NCBI GenBank assembly: GCA_025350105.1
Contig: JANXYJ010000183.1
Span: forward strand, 1-64,000
Length of the DNA: 64,000 nucleotides
Reading direction: 5' to 3'
Source: Terriglobia bacterium
Lineage (GTDB): Bacteria; Acidobacteriota; Terriglobia; Bryobacterales; Bryobacteraceae
The position numbers and the translations under genes are program-made. Of the stretch, positions 50,801 through 56,909 are shown piece after piece. Each line of letters starts with the position of its first letter. Within the stretch, counting starts at the first letter, position 1. The notes under the pieces were generated by a model. The model was given only the letters and a program-made list of their open reading frames with translations. It did no database searches and had not been told where the DNA came from.

Positions 50801-50995
50801 GCGGACCAGGCTTACACGCAGACCGCGGTGACAGCCGGCCCTGGCTATACGATGGTGCGAGCCGACGGCCTCCACGCTGATGGATTGGAGGCGGCTACCA
50901 ATTTAGCGGCCACTGCTCAAACAGCAAGTTTCGGAGTCACCACTGCCACCGATACCTGGGTGATCTATGTGGCGGAGTTCCAGCCGGCACCCTAG
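47810..50995 (+). CDS. Large secreted multidomain protein: DMFase-beta-like domain, fibronectin III and Ig repeats
   Basis: About 1061 aa with a signal peptide (FFTVIACLTSGVELRA). Residues ~40-480 match the N,N-dimethylformamidase beta-subunit-like domain (GWYQGLGGRLMQHIGP, TTYQAYNNFPDDGKTGKSLY, SLGHDEYWSKAMRDAAEQAR). Then follow fibronectin type III modules (~485-575 and ~580-665), a He_PIG-type Ig domain (~670-755, LPAGLGINASSGLISGTPTA), another fibronectin III (~760-845) and a beta-rich C-terminal domain. The first domain looks enzyme-like but no substrate can be given; the repeats suggest polysaccharide or cell-surface contact. Terminator 51172-51206 lies downstream. Confidence 0.85.
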   Translation: MCRHLSFRVFFTVIACLTSGVELRAASNPITLENQQPGTADWGILTAGHDQNLEIKGYASATSVNAGQTLSFSVTVTPAQTYTIDIFRMGWYQGLGGRLMQHIGPIAGKHQAACPVTSTTGFRECNWVPDTTITIPGTWTTGVYLALLTNARGFQNYMTFVVRDDARKADFLFQQSVTTYQAYNNFPDDGKTGKSLYDYNSYGANTVSGTPRAVKVSFNRPYTDLGDGQFTQYEIYFVQWMESQGYDVSYSTDVDTHANGAALLSRKAFISLGHDEYWSKAMRDAAEQARNSGVSLGFFGANIAYWQVRFESSPLNGVANRVLVCYKDQTTDPVQGPTTTVQFRDPFLNRPEQSLLGIMSSAVSNSSFDQPPLTYVVTNSSHWAYAGTGLVNGSTVPQIVGYETDRQFTEYPLPSFVPGTYTLLSHSPVTDIYSGLADYQSSSVYQAPSGAWVFAAGSIDWSWALLNPGYVSTPLQQMTRNILNRFVSAGAPGAPSALTATAVSAAEIDLRWTANSTNETGFVVESSLTSTFATITSFNLAAGQTTFQNTGLTTGTTYFYRVKAINTAGSSGYSNTASATPASVPAAPSNLSAATSSTTQINLGWTDNSNNENNFVLERALTNAFNTVTSFTLAANQTTYSDSGLAAGTAYFYRVKATNAVGSSPYSNIATATTTAAPLAIAPATLGGAALGTAYTAVLTVTGGSAPFSWTISAGALPAGLGINASSGLISGTPTATGIFNFTVKVTNATQSGTINYSITVAAGSVPAIPGGVKAVAGNAQVTVSWTASAGATSYIVRRATVSGGPYTQVGAPVAVSFPDTGLTNGTTYYYVVAAVNANGASANSNQVSATPTAAKIALVQSAHTLWSPTASFSGNNTAGNTIIVSVSWTYSAKTTISDSQGNKYVALPEFTGGVPGALANQIFYYATNIKAGANTITIAGPADTDAVGITIAEYSGVAASNTLGITSTIAAPGLTTTPQSKVFTPSIPGSLILVAFADQAYTQTAVTAGPGYTMVRADGLHADGLEAATNLAATAQTASFGVTTATDTWVIYVAEFQPAP

Positions 50996-51171
50996 CGGCA
51001 GAGAAGAGTGTTGGCCCAACAAGTGACCTGCCTGCCTCCAAAGACGGGTCAAACGCGACGTTCCCTACTTGTGCCGCCGCGTAATGTCTCATTCTATCAA
51101 TCATTTACGCGTCCCAAGATCAGCGTCGGCGACTAGCTCGCCAGCCGGTGGTTCCTGGAAAGAAGCAGAAA

Positions 51172-51206
51172 AACCAGGAGCAACTGGCAGTTGCTCCTGG
51201 TTTTTT
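51172..51206 (+). terminator. Perfect intrinsic terminator between the large secreted gene and gatB
   Basis: A perfect 14-bp stem (AACCAGGAGCAACT and its complement) closes a 3-base loop (GGC) and runs into a T-tract, with an A-tract on the other side, so it could work both ways. It ends transcription 180 nt after the secreted gene and 80 nt before the gatB start. Confidence 0.93.
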
Positions 51207-51282
51207 GCTTGGTTTTTCGCTTGGTTTCTGCATCACGAGTCTTCCCGAGCATCCGGCAAAACAAAACACTAGAATAAAGATC

Positions 51283-52749
51283 ATGCCCGCCGTCATCAGT
51301 GACCACCAAATTTCGTCCAAGTACGAAGCCGTCATCGGTTTGGAAGTGCACGTTCAGCTCGCCACACATACCAAAATATTCTGCGGTTGCCCCACCAGTT
51401 TCGGCGCTGCGCCGAACTCGAACGTCTGCCCAGTTTGCCTGGGCTTGCCCGGCGCCCTGCCCGTGTTGAACAAACATGCAGTGGAATTGGCCATCGCGGC
51501 GTCACTCGCCATCGGCTGCAAAATCAATCCAAAAAGCGTTTTCGCTCGCAAGAATTATTTCTATCCGGATCTGCCCAAGGGCTACCAGATCTCGCAATAT
51601 GATCAGCCGCTGGCTGAGCACGGCCACATCGACGTGGCGGTGGACGCGGTTCAAAAACGTATCGGCGTCACGCGGGTTCACATGGAGGACGACGCTGGAA
51701 AAAGCATTCACGACGGCTTCAAGGACTCCGATCGCTATACTTATGTCGACCTGAATCGCAGCGGCACGCCACTGATCGAAATTGTCAGCGAGCCCGATAT
51801 CCGCAGCTCCGACGAAGCCCATGCGTATCTCACCGAACTCAAGCAGGTGATGCAGTATCTGAACGTCTCGACCTGTGACATGGAGAAAGGCCACCTGCGC
51901 TGCGATGCCAACGTCAGTGTGCGACTGCGTGGCGCGAAAGAGTTCGGGACCAAGGCGGAAGTAAAGAATGTGAACTCCTTCCGCTTCGTGAAAATGGCGA
52001 TTGATTGCGAAATTGCGCGGCAAATCGCGGTGATCGAAGGCGGCGGCAAAGTGATTCAGGAATCGCGTCTGTACAATCCCGATGCCGACGAAACCGTCAG
52101 CATGCGCAGCAAGGAACACGCGCATGACTATCGTTATTTCCCTGAACCGGACCTGCTGCCGTTGATGATTTCCGATTCCTGGATGAAGTCCATTGAGGAG
52201 ACTACGCCGGAACTGCCCGCTTCGCGCCGGCAACGCTTCATCGAAAATTACGGGTTGCGCGAATATGACGCCCAGGTCCTCACCGCCACGCGCCCCATGA
52301 GTGAATACTTTGAGAAGACCGCTGTGATCAGCAATGATGCCCGCGCCGCCGCGAATTGGGTGATGGGCGACCTTTCGGCTGTGCTTAAAAGCGAAAACAA
52401 AGAGATTGAAGATTCACCCGTCCCGCCCCAACGCCTGGGCCAATTGATTGCGTTGATCACGTCAGGCAAAATCAACGGCAGAATGGCGAAAGACATCTTT
52501 CCCAAAATGGTGGAAACCGGCGACGACCCGGAAACCATCATGCGCCGCGAAGGCCTGGAATCGATCAGTGACGAAGGTGCGTTGGTAAAAATTATCGACG
52601 AAGTGATCGCTGCCAATCCTAAACAAGTGGAACAGTACAAAGGCGGCAAGCAACAAGTGATCGGCTTCCTGGTCGGCCAGGCCATGAAGGCCAGCCGGGG
52701 GCAAGCGGATCCTGCGGTGGTGAATCGGATGATGAAGGAGCGCCTGTAG
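51283..52749 (+). CDS. gatB: Aspartyl/glutamyl-tRNA amidotransferase subunit B
   Basis: About 488 aa. The ATG at 51283 begins MPAVISDHQISSKYEAVIGL; the open frame upstream would run through the terminator hairpin. GatB markers: YEAVIGLEVHVQLATHTKIF, CGCPTSFG with CPVCLGLPG (zinc-binding cysteines), KNYFYPDLPKGYQISQYDQP, IHLEDDAGK-type MEDDAGKSIHDGF, and the C-terminal Yqey-like tail. It transamidates Glu-tRNA(Gln) or Asp-tRNA(Asn) with GatA and GatC, which are not in the window. A -10-like TAGAAT lies 10 nt before the ATG. Confidence 0.97.
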   Translation: MPAVISDHQISSKYEAVIGLEVHVQLATHTKIFCGCPTSFGAAPNSNVCPVCLGLPGALPVLNKHAVELAIAASLAIGCKINPKSVFARKNYFYPDLPKGYQISQYDQPLAEHGHIDVAVDAVQKRIGVTRVHMEDDAGKSIHDGFKDSDRYTYVDLNRSGTPLIEIVSEPDIRSSDEAHAYLTELKQVMQYLNVSTCDMEKGHLRCDANVSVRLRGAKEFGTKAEVKNVNSFRFVKMAIDCEIARQIAVIEGGGKVIQESRLYNPDADETVSMRSKEHAHDYRYFPEPDLLPLMISDSWMKSIEETTPELPASRRQRFIENYGLREYDAQVLTATRPMSEYFEKTAVISNDARAAANWVMGDLSAVLKSENKEIEDSPVPPQRLGQLIALITSGKINGRMAKDIFPKMVETGDDPETIMRREGLESISDEGALVKIIDEVIAANPKQVEQYKGGKQQVIGFLVGQAMKASRGQADPAVVNRMMKERL

Positions 52750-52757
52750 CCGCGAAC

Positions 52758-53606
52758 CTACCGCGCCGCCACCACCCGCAACGGCTGATCCAGCTTAAAC
52801 GTCAGCACGGTTTCCGCCGGGACTTTAATCGCATTTCCTTTGGTGAGCAACTGCGTGAGCAAGCCCGCTCCCGCGCCGGAACCCGCGCCAATCGCCGCGC
52901 CTTTTCCACCGCCCGCAATCGCTCCGATGATCGATCCCACTGCCGCGCCGCCACCGGCAAATATTCCGGTGCGCCTATTTTTGCCCACCCCATCACGGCC
53001 GTGTTCCACGATGTCGCTGGTGTTCAGCGTATATTTTTGCCCTTCCACGGAGACCGACAGCAGGTCCAATTGCAGGTCCAACGCGCTGTGAAAGCGGTCA
53101 CCTTTCGATGCGGAGCGGATCACCACCATGGCGTTGGAGCCCCGCGGCACTACCACGTCACCCTTGGCATCAGTCAGGTCGCGCGCTACTTCCGCGGCGT
53201 AAGTCTGGCCCTCCACGGCTTTACTGGAATCGATGGTTTCCTCCAGGCGCACCGGAAACTCCGCGCCTTCCATCAACAACAAGCTGCGCGAGCGAATCTT
53301 ATTCTCTGCCGGATGGTAATGCTCCTCATGCGCGGCATCGGCGCTTACCGCCACGTCTGGACCGGGCGTGTCAGGCGTGTCATACGACACCAGCTTCACT
53401 TGATCCGTCTGAATTTCGATAGGCAGCTTGTCGTCCTGCACCAACGTTATTTGTAAGGTTGTACTTTGCGTGATGGATCCCTTTAGGCGCTTTCCATCGC
53501 GCATCACCACCGTGGCATGGGCGCCGGTAGCGGTCCCTTCCAGATTCGTGCAAGAAGTGCAGGCGGCCGATAACACAGCCACCGTCAACAAAATAGATCG
53601 TCGCAT
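52758..53606 (-). CDS. Envelope protein with glycine zipper, TrbI/VirB10-like
   Basis: About 282 aa. The ATG at 53606 (MRRSILLTVAVLSAACTSC) gives a signal peptide with possible lipidation at the first Cys. Residues 30-90 form an SH3-like strand set (VVMRDGKRLKGSITQSTTLQ). Residues 120-200 resemble the TrbI/VirB10 beta-barrel repeat (MEGAEFPVRLEETIDSSKAV, VVVPRGSNAMVVIRSASKGD). A glycine zipper (GGGAAVGSIIGAIAGGGKGA) near residue 225 probably spans the outer membrane. Lone acidobacterial members of this type are common; no conjugation genes are near. Convergent with gatB. Confidence 0.7.
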   Translation of the reverse strand: MRRSILLTVAVLSAACTSCTNLEGTATGAHATVVMRDGKRLKGSITQSTTLQITLVQDDKLPIEIQTDQVKLVSYDTPDTPGPDVAVSADAAHEEHYHPAENKIRSRSLLLMEGAEFPVRLEETIDSSKAVEGQTYAAEVARDLTDAKGDVVVPRGSNAMVVIRSASKGDRFHSALDLQLDLLSVSVEGQKYTLNTSDIVEHGRDGVGKNRRTGIFAGGGAAVGSIIGAIAGGGKGAAIGAGSGAGAGLLTQLLTKGNAIKVPAETVLTFKLDQPLRVVAAR

Positions 53607-53684
53607 AAAATCCACCAACTCCGCAGAGTAGATGCCCGATGTCCGGAAAGCGTTACAACATTTTGTTGCCGATTTATGGAAACA

Positions 53685-54815
53685 TTACTCGCTGGATGAT
53701 TCAGGCCGAATGCCCAGCGTTTCGCGGATGTGAGCCAGGGTTGAGGAATCGCTCACCACCTCCTCCAGCCAGCGATCGAGCGACAATTCGCCCCAGCGTG
53801 CGGCGCGCTGCACCAGGTAGGAAACCGGACTGTGCGGCTCCGTGCGCGCAAAAAACTCGGCCACCTCTTGTAAGCGCCGCAACGCTTCGGCGCGGCTGCC
53901 GGGCGCGCCGGCGGGGCCGCCGAATGATGCCGGCGCGCCGCCAGAATCGGTGAGCTCCGTTGCGGCCGCGGTACGCATCGCCGAACCCGCCGGCGCTGGC
54001 TTGGTGCGCAACAGATCTTCGATTTTGTACTGCACTTCCTGTAAGCCCTGGCGCAGTGCGCCAAAATTCGGAATGGGGTCTTCCAAATTCTCTACGCCTG
54101 GCGCCGAGCGAAATTTTTCGTCCACCAGATTGCGAACTTCTTCCAGCGCCTGCTGGCACCCCTCACCTGCCGCCACCAGATCCTGGTAAAACTTACGCGG
54201 GGTTTTCTCCACCGCCTTTTCCAGCGCTGCGCGCAGCTCCTGCGCTTCCGCCATCAAGCCGTCGCGAGTATCCGCGCTGGCCTGCGACGCTTTCTCCCCT
54301 TTATGCTGCGCATTCTGCCATTCCCAGAACGCATGCGTTTCGCCATCCACGCGAACGGTCAGTTCCAGATCGGCCAAAGTCTTTTGCACCAGCCGGTCAA
54401 AACGCTCCAGCCACATGGCCCGCGGCTCTAAATCGTTGTCAGCTGCCCGCGGATACATTTCCTCCCACCAACGTTCGTGCATGCCGTGCAGCAGCAGGAT
54501 CCCATCGTGAATTCCCGCCAGGCCATGCACCCGCGCCAGTGCTTCGGTCAGATAGGCCACCAGCGTCAGATCCTTGGTCTTGTTGGTCAGCGCTTCCGTG
54601 CACAGCGCAATCACTTTGGGGAAATCGGCCACGCGCGCTTGTCCGTCGCGCAGCTTGCCCACCGATTCGTCCACGGCGCCGCCGGGATCGTCAGTCGTGC
54701 GCAGTTCGTTGATCTTGTCGAATAACGGCGAGCGATTCAGATCGGCGCCGGCAGGGGCGTCCTCACGAATCGGCGCCAGCAGCGCCGCAAGATCAATCAA
54801 GGTTGGTTCGGCCAT
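53685..54815 (-). CDS. tssA: Type VI secretion system protein TssA (ImpA family)
   Basis: About 376 aa, cytoplasmic. The N-terminal ImpA_N domain is clear: LLAPIREDAPAGADLNRSPL, VIALCTEALTNKTKDLTLVA, YLTEALARVHGLAGIHDGIL, MHERWWEEMYPRAADNDLEP. A Gly/Ala/Pro-rich linker (residues ~280-310) leads to a C-terminal EALRRLQEVAEFFARTEPHS, a conserved ending in short TssA proteins. TssA caps the baseplate/sheath assembly of the T6SS. No other tss gene lies in the window, so either it is separated from its cluster or the cluster begins beyond it. Confidence 0.9.
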   Translation of the reverse strand: MAEPTLIDLAALLAPIREDAPAGADLNRSPLFDKINELRTTDDPGGAVDESVGKLRDGQARVADFPKVIALCTEALTNKTKDLTLVAYLTEALARVHGLAGIHDGILLLHGMHERWWEEMYPRAADNDLEPRAMWLERFDRLVQKTLADLELTVRVDGETHAFWEWQNAQHKGEKASQASADTRDGLMAEAQELRAALEKAVEKTPRKFYQDLVAAGEGCQQALEEVRNLVDEKFRSAPGVENLEDPIPNFGALRQGLQEVQYKIEDLLRTKPAPAGSAMRTAAATELTDSGGAPASFGGPAGAPGSRAEALRRLQEVAEFFARTEPHSPVSYLVQRAARWGELSLDRWLEEVVSDSSTLAHIRETLGIRPESSSE

Positions 54816-54875
54816 TTGCGACTGATTATAGCGGAGCCGTATGCCCGTGGCGCGACTACACGCTTACGACATTCG

Positions 54876-55991
54876 TCAGGCCAAACGTTTTATAGGCCAG
54901 GCGGCCTCCACCCGTTCCCCACGGCAGGCGTAAATGGTGTCGTAGAGGTTCGCCGTGGGATCGCAGTGCGGTGGAATGAATTCCACGCGGTCGCCCAGAC
55001 GCAAATGGGTGAAAACGGGCGAGGCCGTTTCTGTTTTGCGAAAAACCTCCGGCCGCGCATGCTGTTCCGGGGCATCTGGTGTGAAATCGACATACCCGAA
55101 CTCGTCGCCACCCCAGCGATACTTGCTGCCGGGCAAATTCACGGCCTCCGGCCCATAGCCACGATCGGTGGAAAATGCCTTAAAGCCCGCATCTACGGTG
55201 ACGAAACCCGCGTGATTGGCGCTAACCACCGTGGCCACTACGGTCATCGCGTGGCGGAAATCCAGGCCCGCGCGCGCATAGGCCAAGTCCATCATCACGT
55301 AAGAACCGGCCTGCAATTCGGTAAGCTGCGGCAGCGCGGTGTCCACTTGCCAGGTGCCAGTGCTGCCGCCACTCAGGATTTCTGTCGACAGCCCTTTGCG
55401 CATCATCGCATCGCGAACTTCTTGGGCGCGGCCAAAGGCCTCGCTCGAAACACGCGTGCGTTCCTCACCCGGCGCGGCATGCGAACCCACCACCGAATAG
55501 GCCTGCAGCCCACGCAGCTTCAAATGAGAAGCCCGATCCACCGCTTCGGCAATCTTTAGCGCCTGATCGAAGGTCGCTCCCGTGCGATGATCACCGACGT
55601 CCAAATCCACCAGCACGTCCACCTTACGATCGGCAGAAAGCGCCGCTTTCTGGTACCACTCGGCTTGTTGGAGGTGATCGACAACCACCATCGCGCGCGT
55701 GTCCACAATGCGCTCAATCTTCTTGGGATGTGCCACCGGTGAAGTGAGCAGCATTCCTGAAACGCCCGCCCGCGCCATCAATTCCGCTTCCGCAAGCGTA
55801 GCCACGCAAACACCAATGGCCCCGGCGACAATTTGGCGCTTGGCGATTTCAGAACATTTATGCGCCTTTACGTGCGGCCGCAGATGCTTGCCCGCCGTCT
55901 TCACATGAGCGGCCATGCGCGCTACGTTGTCCTCGAAGGCATCTAGATCCAGCAAAAGCGCGGGGGTGAGGATTTCTTGTTTGGTCAGCAT
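54876..55991 (-). CDS. DSD1-family PLP enzyme (D-threonine aldolase/D-serine dehydratase-like)
   Basis: About 371 aa. The start follows the stop of the upstream MBL gene directly (TAG then ATG), so the two are coupled. An alanine-racemase-like N-terminal barrel carries the PLP lysine (Lys42) in LRPHVKAHKCSEIA, with LLDLDAFEDNVARMAAHVK before it and GGSTGTWQ for phosphate binding. The C-terminal domain has the metal site of the DSD1 group, FIPPHCDPTANLYDTIYACR. Such enzymes cleave D-threonine to glycine and acetaldehyde or dehydrate D-serine. No signal peptide. Confidence 0.88.
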   Translation of the reverse strand: MLTKQEILTPALLLDLDAFEDNVARMAAHVKTAGKHLRPHVKAHKCSEIAKRQIVAGAIGVCVATLAEAELMARAGVSGMLLTSPVAHPKKIERIVDTRAMVVVDHLQQAEWYQKAALSADRKVDVLVDLDVGDHRTGATFDQALKIAEAVDRASHLKLRGLQAYSVVGSHAAPGEERTRVSSEAFGRAQEVRDAMMRKGLSTEILSGGSTGTWQVDTALPQLTELQAGSYVMMDLAYARAGLDFRHAMTVVATVVSANHAGFVTVDAGFKAFSTDRGYGPEAVNLPGSKYRWGGDEFGYVDFTPDAPEQHARPEVFRKTETASPVFTHLRLGDRVEFIPPHCDPTANLYDTIYACRGERVEAAWPIKRLA

Positions 55992-56813
55992 CTACTTTTT
56001 TTGTGAAGCCAGCATGGCCTGCATTTCCTTTTCCTTCTGATCAATATAGGCCAAATAACCCGCGTGATCGACGAACGGATTCGGGTCGTCCTGGCCCCGT
56101 TTGAGCGACTTCGCGTATTTGCCTTGCAGATCGTAAAAGGTTCCGTGTGCACCCAAAAACACATCGCACGGCAGCGCACGCAGTTTCTTATATGTCGCGG
56201 CGTAGTCCTCCGCAATCTGCGGATAGTCTTGGTTGTTTATCAGCACATAACCAGGGTTCGCGCCCGCGCTGCACACAATCACCACGTCGAATGATTTTCC
56301 ACCCTCTTGCGCTTTCATCGTCCAGGTAGTGCAGCCCTTGGTATGACCCGCGGTCAGGTGCGCCGTCAGAGTCACATCGCCCAACTTCACCTGGTCGCCG
56401 TCGTGCAGCACGCGGTCGACGGGATGTTTCTTTCCGCCGGGCATCATTTTTTCAAGCGCAGGAACATCGCTGTCCATGGCCATCACGCGCGCGCCAGTCA
56501 TTTCTTTCACCATGGCATCGGCTTCCATATGGTCGCCGTGGGCGTGACTGCCCAGCAGAATCTTTACGTCGGAAAATTTGAAGCCCAGTTGCTCCACCGA
56601 TTTGCGGATCACCGGCACGGTGTCCTCAAAATCGCTATTGATCAGAATGTGTCCCTGCGGCGTGGTGATCAAATACGTCGACAGGTTATTCGAGCCGACA
56701 TAGTAAATGTTGCCGATGACTTTATGGGGCGGAAACGGCTGGCTCCAGTCCTTACGCAAATTCTGGGCGTTCACTGCCAACGCAGCCATCGTCAACAACA
56801 GAAAAGTTCTCAT
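55992..56813 (-). CDS. Secreted subclass B3 metallo-beta-lactamase-like hydrolase
   Basis: About 273 aa with a signal peptide (FLLLTMAALAVNAQ). The complete metal-ligand set of B3 enzymes is present: His90, His92, Asp94 and His95 (SHAHGDHMEAD), His157 (TAGHTKGCTTW) and His223 (LGAHGTFYDLQGKY). The mature start PFPPHKVIGNIYYVG and the SNNLSTYLI strand are typical. B3 enzymes hydrolyse beta-lactams with zinc; acidobacterial members are common in soils, and activity needs testing. Its stop codon touches the start of the PLP enzyme gene. Confidence 0.9.
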   Translation of the reverse strand: MRTFLLLTMAALAVNAQNLRKDWSQPFPPHKVIGNIYYVGSNNLSTYLITTPQGHILINSDFEDTVPVIRKSVEQLGFKFSDVKILLGSHAHGDHMEADAMVKEMTGARVMAMDSDVPALEKMMPGGKKHPVDRVLHDGDQVKLGDVTLTAHLTAGHTKGCTTWTMKAQEGGKSFDVVIVCSAGANPGYVLINNQDYPQIAEDYAATYKKLRALPCDVFLGAHGTFYDLQGKYAKSLKRGQDDPNPFVDHAGYLAYIDQKEKEMQAMLASQKK

Positions 56814-56909
56814 ACCCGTAAAGGATAGAGCATCTGGTCATGCGTTTTGTTACCCTTTTGTAGTGTTGGCTAGCCGTCTTGCAAGTGGCCGGACACTGGG
56901 AGTAACCTC

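Noticed and set aside
53685-54815. Treating the TssA region as a T6SS locus
   Set aside because: No sheath, tube, baseplate or ClpV gene lies in the window.
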